A stretch of 64,000 nucleotides of DNA from Kiloniellaceae bacterium (GCA_021776195.1 JAJFGK010000164.1:1-64000), one strand, 5' to 3'; positions 26,825-36,770 are shown, counted from the first letter of the stretch. Notes: generated by a model from the letters alone, not told the origin. Numbers and translations are program-made.

Positions 26825-28063
26825 TCAGCCTCCTTGTTCGGTTGGTCGCGGCCCTATCGTTTCTTTTGGGGCAATTTGCGTTGCCCGACCCTTGGGGAGA
26901 CAGATCGAGGCCAATTGCGGCGGCGATCTGTCGAACAGACTCGTGGGGAATGACGTGTCGTAGGCGGTCCCGAGGAACCGTTCCGGGATTTCCCAAATCA
27001 CCAGCGCCGGTGCCGCGACGTCACCGGCTTCCAGATCCGTCAGAAAGGCGGCCATCGGGGCCAGCGGCCCGCCGCCCAAATCGGCAAGATTCAAGACGTC
27101 GGCCTGAAAAGCGAGGCGGAGTGCCTGGTCGAAGCCCCACTCCTCCATCGCGCTGTAGGAGGTCCCGACCAGCGCGATGGGAATGGCCAGCTCTCCGAAC
27201 AGTCCGGCCGAACCGCCCTCGGCGCCGGTCGCAAGCGCGCGGGCCTCGATGGCCTGAACGGTTTCGGCCGCCGGCCCGAGCCAGGCATTGAAGGGGCCGG
27301 TCGGCACGAATCGGGTCAAGTCGCCCTGGCGCGCGCGCTCTTCGGAAGGCACCGCCGCAAAGGGACGTCCGGCAATCTCCAAGCCGCCGCAGTCGGCGGC
27401 GACAGCCTGCGCCAGCCGATAGGCGACGCCCTGCGCGCCCTGGGGAGTCCAATGGGTATCGGTTTTGAGAAATGCCGCCCGCTTAGCCGACAAGTCCAAC
27501 AGCGGCTGGCGCAGATCCGGGACCAGGACCCCGGCGGCGGCCAGGTCTTTGCGCGCCCGATCATAGAGGCGAACCTTGGCCTCGGGCCAGGCCAAGCGCC
27601 CGAGTCGAGCCTTTTCGATCCGCGCCTTGGCGGGGATCAGGGCCACCACCAGGGCGCTGTCGCGGGCCGCGAGCCACAGCCGGACCCGCGCGATGAGGTC
27701 GATGGTCTGGGTGACCGTCGAGGCCTCCTGGTCGCTGGTTGCAAACTCCTCGGTGGTGAAGAGCCAGCCATCGCGGCCGAGCAGCACACCGTCCTTGCCG
27801 GTCTGGAAGATCCGAAAACTCACCGCCCCCCAAAGGCCGACGATCGAGTCCCGGATCGTCAACTCCCTCTGCAGGGCTGTCTCGAAACGGCTGGCAGCGG
27901 CGCCCTCGATCAGGTCTGGAAAGGCCGCCCCCTTCAAGACCGGCAGATCGCCGGAGCGCGCGACCAGGGTCCAGGCCGAGATCGCCAACAGGCCCCCCAG
28001 GACGCTCACCAGGACCAGGGCCGACAAGCAGCGCCCCGGTCGGATCTTGCCCGGTCTAGCCAT
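26825..28063 (-). CDS. algJ: Alginate O-acetyltransferase AlgJ-like
   Basis: A 412-residue protein anchored by one N-terminal membrane segment (about 12-35), with the SGNH-like domain in the periplasm. Family signatures include GRDGWLFTTEEF, D202-T-H204 (KTDTHWTPQGA) and S302 (LVGTSYSA). The length is close to Pseudomonas AlgJ (391), and there is no C-terminal carbohydrate module. It works with AlgI and AlgX in alginate acetylation. It overlaps the Sel1 gene upstream by 8 bp. Confidence 0.87.
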   Translation of the reverse strand: MARPGKIRPGRCLSALVLVSVLGGLLAISAWTLVARSGDLPVLKGAAFPDLIEGAAASRFETALQRELTIRDSIVGLWGAVSFRIFQTGKDGVLLGRDGWLFTTEEFATSDQEASTVTQTIDLIARVRLWLAARDSALVVALIPAKARIEKARLGRLAWPEAKVRLYDRARKDLAAAGVLVPDLRQPLLDLSAKRAAFLKTDTHWTPQGAQGVAYRLAQAVAADCGGLEIAGRPFAAVPSEERARQGDLTRFVPTGPFNAWLGPAAETVQAIEARALATGAEGGSAGLFGELAIPIALVGTSYSAMEEWGFDQALRLAFQADVLNLADLGGGPLAPMAAFLTDLEAGDVAAPALVIWEIPERFLGTAYDTSFPTSLFDRSPPQLASICLPKGRATQIAPKETIGPRPTEQGG

Positions 28064-30440
28064 GGGAATCGCTCGCGGCTTCCGCGCTGCCGGGCTCGCC
28101 GACCGGAGGGGGCTCCTGCTGGCTCTCGCGCTGCTGTCTTAGCGCCTGCGCCCGACTGCGCGGCAACGGAAACCCGCCCCGCGCGGAGCGCTCGTAGTAT
28201 TCGATGGCCAGGTCCAGGTCGGCCGCGACGTGGACACCCTTCTCGTACATGTTTCCAAGGATGAACTCCGCGTCGTGCGACCCGATCCGCGCGGCACGCA
28301 GCAGCAGATCGAAGGCGCGCGCGAAGTCCCGCTGGTCCGCCGGCCCGATCAGAAACAGGGTCGCGAGTTCGATCATGGAAAACACGTTGCCGCCCTCGGC
28401 GGCAATTCTCATGTAGCGAATGCCCTGGTCGAAATCCTGGGCAACTCCGAAGCCCCCCAGATAGGCCTGGCTAAGCCGCCGGGCACTCTTCAATTCGCCA
28501 TAGTCGAAACCGGTCTGGTAGTATTCGAAGGCTTTCTGGTGATCGATCGGAACGCCCCGGCCAGAGGCGTAGACCTCGCCCAGGACATGAAACGCAAAGG
28601 GTTCTCCGGCCTCGGCGGCGCGCTTGAACCAGGCGATCGCCGTTCTCGGCTCATAGGGCGTAGCCCCCAGGCCCCAGATGTAAAAGCGTCCGGTCTCGAC
28701 CATGGCCCAACGGTCACCCAGGGAGGCAGCCCGCTCGAACAGCTTGAAGGCCAGGCGAAGATTGCGAATCTGATCGGTCTTGCTGGCCTTCATCTCCTTG
28801 GCGACGGCGACCAAGGCGCGGACGTTCGTTGCGTCGCTCTCGGCCAGCAAGAAATCGAGTCTGGCCCGCGCGTCGTCGTCCAGTTCACCGCGCACGATCA
28901 GGATGATCTTGCTTTCGAGATCACCCAGGCCTGCCGCCCTTTGTCGCCAGCGGAGCGCTTCCGCCCGCGCCCAGGTGCGGATGTCGGTATCGCTGGCCAG
29001 CCCTGCGGCAGTTGCCGGCAGGTCCGCCGCGAACAGATCCGGCACATCGAGGGCGTCGGTTGCCTCGGCAAGGGACAGAGCTTCGAGATGACGGGCGAGG
29101 GCGCGGGCGGCCACGGCGTTGCCCGAATGGGCTGCGGCCCTCAAGCCGGCCAAAGCCAGTCTGGTGTCGGCCGAGGACATACCGAACCGCAACAGTGCCT
29201 GCGAAGCTTCCGACCGCAGGTCCGCGGACAGGCCCTCCAAGGTCGTGACGTCGCGGGTCATCGCCAGCGCCTGGTCCCGGTCGGGCCCCTCCGGCGTCCT
29301 ATTGAGGACCCGCAGAATGACATTGACGCCGTAGTCGGCGTTCGAGGCCGCAATCAGGTCCTGCGCCCAGGCCAGCGCCAATCCGAAGTCGCCCTTCGTG
29401 AGATAGAGCTGGGCCAGCGCGCTGAGGGCCGACTGGTCGCCGGCCCGCGCCGCGCGCTCCAGCCATTCCAGTGCCAGGTCGCGATCGACACTGAAGGGCA
29501 CCGCCCCGATTAAACTGCGACCGATGCTGACCGCGGCCTTCACCGACCCGCGCTCGGCCATCGCTATCATGATCTTCCCGGCCTCGACGCGATCGGCCTC
29601 CACACCCTCGCCGGCACCGATAATCTGGGCGAGTAGCAGGGCCGCCGCGTCGTTGCCGCCATCCGCCGCTTGCCTCAGCCAGGGAACCGCGGCGGATGGA
29701 TCCGCCGACACTCCAAGGCCGTGATAGAGACTCTGCCCAATGGTCGATGCAGCCGCGACCGCGCCGCTCCAAGCCCGTGCCTTGAGCAACGTCAGGCCAT
29801 AGAGGCCCAGATCCGCCGACGACATGGTCTGGTCGGATGCCGGCTCCACGCTATTCAGTTCGGCGAGATGGAGTGCTGCCTCGCCCTTGCCGGCCTCCAG
29901 CGCCCGCCACAGCCATTGCCGGGCAACTGCCTTTTCCGTTCCAGGTTCAATGCCCTCGATCTCGACGGCATCCGCCTCGAAATCCCAGCCGGCCAGCCGC
30001 TTTCCCAGATCGAGTGCGGCCATCACATCGCCGGCCTCGGCGGCCTCGCGCAGCAGGGACAGGCCATGGCCCGGGTCCGCCGGCAGCCCGGCACCGCCGT
30101 TGATCAACAAGAGGCCGAGGCGGCGCTTCGCGAGCGCCGCGGTCTCCGCAACCACCGTCCGCGCCATGGCGGCCCGATAGAGCCGCGCGGCATTCACCGA
30201 GTCGATCACGCGCAGGCCGACCGGCGTCGGACGGTGGCGCATCAGATCGCCCAAGGCAATCAGGCCCGAGGCCTCGCCTTCGGCGATATGGCGCGCCAGG
30301 GCCTCCTCGACTATGGCGGCCTCGCCGCCCCGCGCCGCGGCGGCGATGCTCTCGATGCCGGGCAGTTCCGCAGCTTCGGCCGACGACAGCAAGAGCAGCA
30401 GAATCGGCCCCAAAACCCACGGTGTGCGAGAGAAGGTCAT
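28056..30440 (-). CDS. Sel1-repeat periplasmic protein, AlgK-like
   Basis: A 794-residue protein with a signal peptide (1-23, SAEA) and Sel1/TPR-like repeats along the chain, strongest at about 245-350 and 560-770; the central part (about 350-530) is helical but diverged. The N-terminal cleavage site has no lipobox cysteine. It is the third Sel1 protein in this operon, after the algL-like gene and before algJ, where Pseudomonas has only one (AlgK). The C-terminal tail is polar and rich in E, P and S. GAGGATGACGG precedes the start. Confidence 0.85.
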   Translation of the reverse strand: MTFSRTPWVLGPILLLLLSSAEAAELPGIESIAAAARGGEAAIVEEALARHIAEGEASGLIALGDLMRHRPTPVGLRVIDSVNAARLYRAAMARTVVAETAALAKRRLGLLLINGGAGLPADPGHGLSLLREAAEAGDVMAALDLGKRLAGWDFEADAVEIEGIEPGTEKAVARQWLWRALEAGKGEAALHLAELNSVEPASDQTMSSADLGLYGLTLLKARAWSGAVAAASTIGQSLYHGLGVSADPSAAVPWLRQAADGGNDAAALLLAQIIGAGEGVEADRVEAGKIMIAMAERGSVKAAVSIGRSLIGAVPFSVDRDLALEWLERAARAGDQSALSALAQLYLTKGDFGLALAWAQDLIAASNADYGVNVILRVLNRTPEGPDRDQALAMTRDVTTLEGLSADLRSEASQALLRFGMSSADTRLALAGLRAAAHSGNAVAARALARHLEALSLAEATDALDVPDLFAADLPATAAGLASDTDIRTWARAEALRWRQRAAGLGDLESKIILIVRGELDDDARARLDFLLAESDATNVRALVAVAKEMKASKTDQIRNLRLAFKLFERAASLGDRWAMVETGRFYIWGLGATPYEPRTAIAWFKRAAEAGEPFAFHVLGEVYASGRGVPIDHQKAFEYYQTGFDYGELKSARRLSQAYLGGFGVAQDFDQGIRYMRIAAEGGNVFSMIELATLFLIGPADQRDFARAFDLLLRAARIGSHDAEFILGNMYEKGVHVAADLDLAIEYYERSARGGFPLPRSRAQALRQQRESQQEPPPVGEPGSAEAASDSHG

Positions 30441-31570
30441 GACCCGTCATCCTCGACCGCCGGCGGTTGCCACCAAAAGCAGGTCGCGTTGCCGCCGACG
30501 AACTCGTCGATCAGGGGCCTCTCGTCGTCGGCATGGCGCGCCATGAAGCCCTCGAACCGGCGCCGCGTGAGACCCTGCGGCAACTGCCCGCGCAGAATCT
30601 CGCCGAAGGCCAGATAGTGGCGGTCGTGGCCGCGCCGATCGAGGAACCCGAGGTCCTGCTCCCAGTAACGTTCGCTCGGCCCGGGGATGTAATTGATTGA
30701 AGTCTGGCGCATCACCGTGGTCGGCGCGGTGACGCCATTGAGAAGACCCGCGGACAGGGTCTCCAGGGAAACCCCGGAGGCCCGTACCGCGTAGGGGTCG
30801 GGCCGGCCCGCGGTCCTGAGCGCCTCGGCGATGACCACCAGACCGTCCAGGGCGAGCCGTTGGTACCACAGGGCGCGGCTTCCCCGGCGCAGTTCCAATG
30901 GCAAGGCGCCGCTGCGATCCGCACTTGCCAGGACCATCCGCAGGCGGGCATCGCCCCGGTCCAGCAAGGCGTCGTCTTCGATCAAGGCGCCCCAGGCCGA
31001 CAGCAACCCGTCGGCCAGAATGCGGTGATTGTTGTGATCGACTTCTCCGTCGAACCGCCGGTCGACACGCCGCACCAACCCATCGATCCACGCGCCGGTG
31101 CGCGCGGCCGCCTTCGCGTCGAGTGAGTCTCTGACGATCGAATAGGCCACCACCACCGGCAGAAAGCTTCGCTTCAGCGCGAAGTAGGCATCGTGTTGCT
31201 CTTCGGTCTCCTCGAATGCGCCGGCCTCGGCCCAGCGCACCAGAAGGTCGCCCAGCCGTTGGCCTGCTTCGCCGTCGCCGGCCAGGGCGCGCCCGGACAG
31301 GATCATGACCGCCCAATTGAAATCCCGGGCAGCACGGTCGGCGCCGTAGCCCTCGGTCGACTCGAAACCGTCGATCGGATCCAGGTCTTCGACCGTGGGT
31401 GCCTTCGGCGCAAGGCAAGCGGCCCTGGCCGATTCGAAGGCCTTGGCCTGTAGCTCCTCCCGGCGCTGCTGAACGTCAAACAGCGCACCGCCTGCGAGGG
31501 CCGGGCCAGCCACGGCAGCGAGGCCGGAAAGCAGGGCGCAAAGCGTTGCAAGGCGGGCGATAGAGATCAT
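30437..31570 (-). CDS. algL: Alginate lyase-like protein AlgL (PL5-type), catalytic residues intact
   Basis: A 377-residue protein with a signal peptide (1-26, PALA) and an (alpha/alpha) alginate-lyase fold. The active-site segment reads VDHNNHRILADG with N181-H182, followed by R232 and Y236 (LELRRGSRALWYQ), matching NNH...R...Y of the PL5 AlgL family. In alginate producers AlgL clears polymer that leaks into the periplasm. It is coupled by ATGA overlap to the algG-like gene before it and the Sel1 gene after it. Overall similarity to Pseudomonas AlgL is modest, so substrate specificity is less certain than the fold. Confidence 0.83.
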   Translation of the reverse strand: MISIARLATLCALLSGLAAVAGPALAGGALFDVQQRREELQAKAFESARAACLAPKAPTVEDLDPIDGFESTEGYGADRAARDFNWAVMILSGRALAGDGEAGQRLGDLLVRWAEAGAFEETEEQHDAYFALKRSFLPVVVAYSIVRDSLDAKAAARTGAWIDGLVRRVDRRFDGEVDHNNHRILADGLLSAWGALIEDDALLDRGDARLRMVLASADRSGALPLELRRGSRALWYQRLALDGLVVIAEALRTAGRPDPYAVRASGVSLETLSAGLLNGVTAPTTVMRQTSINYIPGPSERYWEQDLGFLDRRGHDRHYLAFGEILRGQLPQGLTRRRFEGFMARHADDERPLIDEFVGGNATCFWWQPPAVEDDGS

Positions 31571-34500
31571 TGTGCCTCCGCCTCTTCGATGTCGCCGGAC
31601 GGGGCCGGGCAGGCCTGGCGGCTGGGCAGTGCGTCGAGCAGCCCCTGACCGTCGCCGCCGAAATAGCCACCGTCCCGGAACCGGCAGGCGTGCGCTTCGA
31701 CCTCGCCGGTGATGCAGCGCGACGCGGTGACCACGCCGGCGACCTTGATGTCGTGGCGGCTGAAGAGATAAGGCAGGTATTGCGCAATGTTGCCCGCAAA
31801 GACGTTGGGCGACTGATCGACGAACTCGTTGCGCCGCAAGGCGAGCGCCGCCAGGTCTTCGGCCATGAAGCCGTACTTGTTGGCTTGGATGCGGTTGCCG
31901 ATCGCCGAAAGCGCCACCACCGTCGAATAGGGATCCAGCTCGACGTCCCGGTTTGCGTGCTTCTCCAGCTTCGCCAGATCGGAGGTATAGGCGTGCAGTC
32001 CTGCATGGCCATTTTGGGTCACATGATTGAAGAAGAGGCCGACGTCCCGGCTGTTGCGCACGGTGATGCCGGAGCGGCCGTTCTGCGTCAGCAGGTTCGC
32101 CGCAACGATCTGGCAGTCGCTCTCGAAAACCGTAAGCCCGTCCTGCTTGTTGCCGAAGGAGGTATTGGCATAGGTCATGGTCCCACGGCTTTCGCGGTCG
32201 ACCATGATCCCCGACCCCTTGTTGTCGAATGCGAGGTTGCCGATAAAGCTGGAGTTCGAAACCTCGCGCGAAATGATCAGGCCATGCTTTACCAGCGCGC
32301 CGTAGGCGGTGTTGAAAGCCATGGTCAGTCGCCGGGAGCGATCATGGGGATCGACGCCATAGATGATGTTGGCCCGGTACTCGTTGCCCACCAACACCAC
32401 ATCGTCGGCTTCATAGGAGTAGAAGCCGTAGTGCATGTTCTCGAAACTGTTATCGACAATCACCGCGACCGGCCGCGGAATATTATGAATCGAAAGGTCG
32501 ACCAGCTTGTCGGGACCAGAGGTCAGCGACAGGCCGTAGGCCTTGTCGTTGGCATAGCCCAGGCCAAAGATATAGCTGCCCGCTATGTAGGTCTTCGACC
32601 GGCTCCAAGCTGTCATGAAGGGGCGGAACTCAAGCTGCGTGCTGTAAGTGGCCCAGGCCAGTTCGTGGGCTTTCTCGCGCCAGGACACCACGCGTGTGCC
32701 GGTAATGTGGAGCTCTCCCGCATTGACGATATAGGCGCCGACCTCCTTCACCAGACGCAGCTCATCGACATCGGAGCCCGAGATCACCAAGGTTCCGCCG
32801 TCGCCGACGACCAACGGCCTGCGCAGGGTGTAGACCCGGCCGTCGCGCAGGATGTAGTCGTCCAGCCCCTTGGCTCGCAGACGATCGTAAAGGGTTGCCA
32901 AGTCGACCACGCCGAAACCGACGAAAATGAGGTCGGGTGCGGCCGTCTGCTGCATCTCGTGAAAGGCGGCGCGACTCGTGGCAAAGATGAACTTCTTGTT
33001 GAAGGTGTTGTAAATGCTGGTGTCCACGCTCAGACGATTGACCTGAGCCAGGACCGCGGGTGGCGTCCTGGCGACGACATCGGCTTCGCTCGCTGAGAGG
33101 CGCTCTAGATATCCCGGTGTCGGGATCTGAATACCGAGTGCGGTCTGTGGCATTGGCCGCATGACCGGCAGGTTGGCGGCCTCGCCGGTCGCGGCGGCAA
33201 CGATGCTCTCTTCGAGCAAAGCGCTTTGCGCGGCGGCCGGAAACGGCCGGGACAATTCATCCTCGCTCATGCCGGCCAGTAAGCTGCCGACCTCGAAGTG
33301 CTCCTGGCGCGGCGCGCCTTCCGCCAGCAGGCCATAGACATCGATCTGCCGGGCCTGAAGCTCCGCCAGGCGACGAAAGGCTTGGGTCCGTCGCTTCCAG
33401 TCTTCGATCTCTTGAACCGTCCTGGACGCCGTTATGATATCGCCGTGCCCCAGCAGGCGATCCGCGAGGGCCTGGCGCAGGGCGTCGCGCTGGTCGGGCT
33501 GGCTCAGAGCCGCGACATGGTCCAGGGCTTCATGCGGGGAGGTGTTGCCGCTGTCGATTTGCGCCAGTAGAGCTTGCGATCTGATCCGGTGCCGTGCCTG
33601 CTTTCCCGAGACCGATTGGGCCAGAATATCGGCCGTTTCAATCATCCGGCAGCCGTAGAAGGCCGCCGCCGCCGCCTCCAGGCTGCGCTGCGCCTGTTTG
33701 TCGCTTCCATCGACCTGCGCGAGGGTCGAGCCCACAAGCCTGGCCAACTCCGCAGTGGCGCCATCCGGCCAGATCAACGGTGGATCGCGGCAAATCGCTG
33801 TCAGGGATTGCAGGCGGGCGATGGGAGACTTCAGCCTATCCACCCACCTGAAAGCGGTCTGGGTGTCGCCCGTCCAGCCGAAGGCCACCGCGATGTCGCC
33901 GCTCAAGGCATCGTCATCGCGCTCCTTCGCGGTCAGTCGGTCATCGACCTCGTCGCCAGTGAGCCGGCCGGATCGGATCATCGCCCCCAGGAGCACCCGC
34001 CGGGTCTCGAGTCCCGTCTCCCGGTTCGACAGGTTCTCCAGCAGTTCGCGGGCGCGGTCTTCCGCCCCCGATGTGGCAAGCGCTTTGGCCACCGCCGCGG
34101 TGGTCTTGTCATAAGGTCCGGGGTTTTCGATCTGGCGGTAGACCCGATAGGCCCGTTCGCCGTCGCCGCTTTCTGCGAGGCTCTTCGCCACCGCGGCCAG
34201 GGCCTTGTCGCGCCGCGAGATGACGACGAGGGTGTCGGCGCGGGACAGCGCCTCGGCGATGGCCTTTTCAGCGCGCGCCGCGTAGCCATCTTCCCCATAG
34301 GCCCGTGCCACCCGGGCCCAGAGATAGGCGCTGTAGTAGCCGTCGTCGACAAAGGCCGCGAGGTAGGCCGCCCGGCTCACCTCCCCCGCGTCGACCAATG
34401 TCTTGCCAAGCTTGCGCAGCGCATTGCCAGCGTCGTTGGTATCGCCGCTCGCGCCCAGCGCGACCACCGCCTCGATAAAGCGGTCCTGTTCCATCGCGGC

Positions 34501-35304
34501 GTGATAGACCTTGGTCAGGACTTCTTTGCGCCGGTCCCGTCCTTCTTCCGAGATCATCAGGCCGGCAACCAGCGCACGATCGAGATCGGGGCGCTCGGGG
34601 TCCAAAAACCGCTCGACCATGTCCGCCAGGGTCTCGGCGCGCGACTCCGAGGGGTCCTGTTTCGCCGCCTCGAAAAATGCGGGGTCGTCCGACCGGCGAG
34701 ACCAAGCCGATGCGTAGGCCCGCCATGCCGCGAGGGTGGGCCGCTGCGATTGCATCTCGGCGATCAGGTCTCGGATATAGATCAGCGCCCGGGAAAAGTA
34801 GACCGGGTCTCCGTTTGGAGCCGACAGGGCCATCTCGGCCACGCCGGCCAGTACCCGGTCGGCCGCGGCAACATCGGTCAGCTCGAAACGCAGGTCGGAT
34901 GCCCCGCGCAGCAGCTCCAGGGCATCGAAGTCGAGGTCACTCTGCAACAGCCCGCCAGCCGCGCGGATCAGAGCCCAGGCCCGTACATAGGGATCGCTGA
35001 AAGCCCGCGCCGCCAGGTCCAACCGGGCAAAGACCTCCTCTGTCGGCGCGCGACGAAAGAGCTCGAGCCGAACTTCGAACAGTGCCCCCTGGGCAGTGCC
35101 AAGGTCGATGCCCTCGGGCCAGGTCGCCTGCGCCGCGGCCTCGATGACCCGCTGCCACAGGACCTCTGCCTGCTCCGGCGTCGGCGCGGCTTCGGCCTGC
35201 AGCACCAGATCTTCGACCTCGGCCAGCTCCGCCCTGGCGGCCTGGAAGCCAAGAGCCACGGCAAAGGCGAGGGCCGCCATGGGCCAATGGGCTCGTCTGA
35301 TCAT
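31567..35304 (-). CDS. algG: Giant mannuronan C5-epimerase AlgG with N-terminal helical-repeat region
   Basis: A 1245-residue exported protein (signal peptide 1-25). The C-terminal 500 residues or so (about 740-1240) form an AlgG-type right-handed beta-helix: NSFENMHYGFYSYEADDVVLVGNEY, then the catalytic DPHDRS (D985, H987), then KHGLIISREVSNSSFIGN. This converts mannuronate to guluronate in the polymer. The first 680 residues or so are tandem helical hairpins (ALAAVAKSLAESGDGERAYRVYRQI and similar), a TPR-like solenoid absent from Pseudomonas AlgG (543 residues). The solenoid may replace contacts normally made by AlgK. Both ends overlap neighbours by 4 bp. Confidence 0.9.
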   Translation of the reverse strand: MIRRAHWPMAALAFAVALGFQAARAELAEVEDLVLQAEAAPTPEQAEVLWQRVIEAAAQATWPEGIDLGTAQGALFEVRLELFRRAPTEEVFARLDLAARAFSDPYVRAWALIRAAGGLLQSDLDFDALELLRGASDLRFELTDVAAADRVLAGVAEMALSAPNGDPVYFSRALIYIRDLIAEMQSQRPTLAAWRAYASAWSRRSDDPAFFEAAKQDPSESRAETLADMVERFLDPERPDLDRALVAGLMISEEGRDRRKEVLTKVYHAAMEQDRFIEAVVALGASGDTNDAGNALRKLGKTLVDAGEVSRAAYLAAFVDDGYYSAYLWARVARAYGEDGYAARAEKAIAEALSRADTLVVISRRDKALAAVAKSLAESGDGERAYRVYRQIENPGPYDKTTAAVAKALATSGAEDRARELLENLSNRETGLETRRVLLGAMIRSGRLTGDEVDDRLTAKERDDDALSGDIAVAFGWTGDTQTAFRWVDRLKSPIARLQSLTAICRDPPLIWPDGATAELARLVGSTLAQVDGSDKQAQRSLEAAAAAFYGCRMIETADILAQSVSGKQARHRIRSQALLAQIDSGNTSPHEALDHVAALSQPDQRDALRQALADRLLGHGDIITASRTVQEIEDWKRRTQAFRRLAELQARQIDVYGLLAEGAPRQEHFEVGSLLAGMSEDELSRPFPAAAQSALLEESIVAAATGEAANLPVMRPMPQTALGIQIPTPGYLERLSASEADVVARTPPAVLAQVNRLSVDTSIYNTFNKKFIFATSRAAFHEMQQTAAPDLIFVGFGVVDLATLYDRLRAKGLDDYILRDGRVYTLRRPLVVGDGGTLVISGSDVDELRLVKEVGAYIVNAGELHITGTRVVSWREKAHELAWATYSTQLEFRPFMTAWSRSKTYIAGSYIFGLGYANDKAYGLSLTSGPDKLVDLSIHNIPRPVAVIVDNSFENMHYGFYSYEADDVVLVGNEYRANIIYGVDPHDRSRRLTMAFNTAYGALVKHGLIISREVSNSSFIGNLAFDNKGSGIMVDRESRGTMTYANTSFGNKQDGLTVFESDCQIVAANLLTQNGRSGITVRNSRDVGLFFNHVTQNGHAGLHAYTSDLAKLEKHANRDVELDPYSTVVALSAIGNRIQANKYGFMAEDLAALALRRNEFVDQSPNVFAGNIAQYLPYLFSRHDIKVAGVVTASRCITGEVEAHACRFRDGGYFGGDGQGLLDALPSRQACPAPSGDIEEAEAQ

Positions 35305-36770
35305 CGTGCCATGGTCCCGGCGACCGGTTCGGCCAGGGGTCCGTCCGACACCGTGTCGCGCTTCATCTGGGGTGCCTCAACGCCGGGAAAATCCGTCTGC
35401 CCGACGATGCGGGTCTCGGATAGAATCAAGGGCTCGGTGCCGCTGTTGAGAATGCTGTGGTTGGAACTGCCGGCCACGGCCACGACCGCGCCGCGCGAGA
35501 TATCGCGCCTGATCCCATCGCACAGGAGCATCCCGGTCCCAGAGACCACGATGTAAAGATTACAGGCCTCCGCCGGTACGCGCTGTCCGGTTTGCTGTCG
35601 GGACTGCACCGTCAGGGTGGTGACCTGGCAATTCGCCGCGACTTCGTGGGAGGCCGCGGTGCCCCAACCGTAGGACTGCCGATGGGACCGCTCGGCCTGG
35701 CTGTAGCCCAGCGACTGCGCACGCTGGAGTACGGCCTTGACCTGTTCCGCGTCCTCTCGCGGACAGACCATCACCGCGTCAGCGGTCTCGATCACGATCA
35801 AGTTCGAAAGATTGATCGCGGCCAACAGACGGTGCTCTGCCCGCAGGTAACAGCCGTCCGTCCCGATGGCGATGGCATCACCCAAAGCGACGGTCTCGTT
35901 GTTGCCGGGCGTCGCGATTTCCCAGAGAGCCTTCCAGGAACCGACGTCGCTCCAGAAGGTCGATAGAGGAACCATGGCGGCCCGCCGGGTCCGCTCCATG
36001 ACCGCATAGTCGATTGAAATGCTGGGCGAAGCCGCGAAGGACTTCTCGTCGGGCCGCAGGACGCCGTCTTCCCGGCTGGCCGCCGCGAAGGCAGCCTTGC
36101 AGGCTGCGAAAACCTCAGGCGCGAAGCAGAGCAGGTCGGCGAGGAATACATCCGCGCGCAACGCGAAGATTCCGCTGTTCCAAAAGTATCCACCGTACGC
36201 CAGGAACGCCTGGGCCCGCTCCCGGTCGGGTTTCTCCGTGAAGGCCCGGACTTCGAATGCGCCGGCGGGCGAAACCAGAGCCGAGCCCCGTTGAATGTAA
36301 CCGTAGCCGGTGTTGGGATCGGTCGGTGTCACCCCGAAGACGACGATCTTGCCCGCCCGGGCCGTCTCCAGGGCCAGAGCGACCGAGTCGCGCAGCGCCG
36401 CATCCGGCTGCATGAAATGATCGGCCGGCATGACCATCATCAGCGCCTCGGGATCGCGTTGTTGGAGTTCGAACGCGGCCAGTGCGATGGCCGGAGCGGT
36501 GTTGCGTGCGCAGGGCTCCAGAATGGTCGAGGCAATCACGGCGCCATAGCGCCGAACATCCGCCTCGAGCATCTCGCCCTGGCTGGCGCCGGCGACCAGC
36601 AGGACGTCGCCGAGACCGATTGTCTGGGTCAGTTCGACGGTGTTGGACAGCAAGGACTTGTCGCCGTAGAGGGCGAGAAACTGCTTGGGGCGGTCGGCAC
36701 GGGACAGGGGCCAGAGACGCGAGCCCGAGCCGCCGCATAAGATAACCGGATGAGCCGCCAAACCGGTCAA
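35301..36770 (-). CDS. algA: Mannose-1-phosphate guanylyltransferase AlgA, isomerase domain degenerate
   Basis: A 489-residue two-domain enzyme. The N-terminal nucleotidyltransferase (about 5-340) has the signature ILCGGSGSRLWPLSRADRPKQF and FTEKPD, and should make GDP-mannose. In bifunctional AlgA/ManC the C-terminal cupin carries Q.H...EHW metal ligands just before IVVSGT. Here that segment (394-409) reads GQRVPAEACNLY before IVVSGT, with no histidine, so mannose-6-phosphate isomerase activity is probably lost. The AGE-family gene at 25662 is the likely replacement. It overlaps algG and alg44 by 4 bp. Confidence 0.92.
   Translation of the reverse strand: MTGLAAHPVILCGGSGSRLWPLSRADRPKQFLALYGDKSLLSNTVELTQTIGLGDVLLVAGASQGEMLEADVRRYGAVIASTILEPCARNTAPAIALAAFELQQRDPEALMMVMPADHFMQPDAALRDSVALALETARAGKIVVFGVTPTDPNTGYGYIQRGSALVSPAGAFEVRAFTEKPDRERAQAFLAYGGYFWNSGIFALRADVFLADLLCFAPEVFAACKAAFAAASREDGVLRPDEKSFAASPSISIDYAVMERTRRAAMVPLSTFWSDVGSWKALWEIATPGNNETVALGDAIAIGTDGCYLRAEHRLLAAINLSNLIVIETADAVMVCPREDAEQVKAVLQRAQSLGYSQAERSHRQSYGWGTAASHEVAANCQVTTLTVQSRQQTGQRVPAEACNLYIVVSGTGMLLCDGIRRDISRGAVVAVAGSSNHSILNSGTEPLILSETRIVGQTDFPGVEAPQMKRDTVSDGPLAEPVAGTMAR

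Noticed and set aside
33574..35556. Plus-strand open frame opposite algG and algA
   Set aside because: Antisense to genes with catalytic motifs; no recognisable domain and it crosses a gene boundary.
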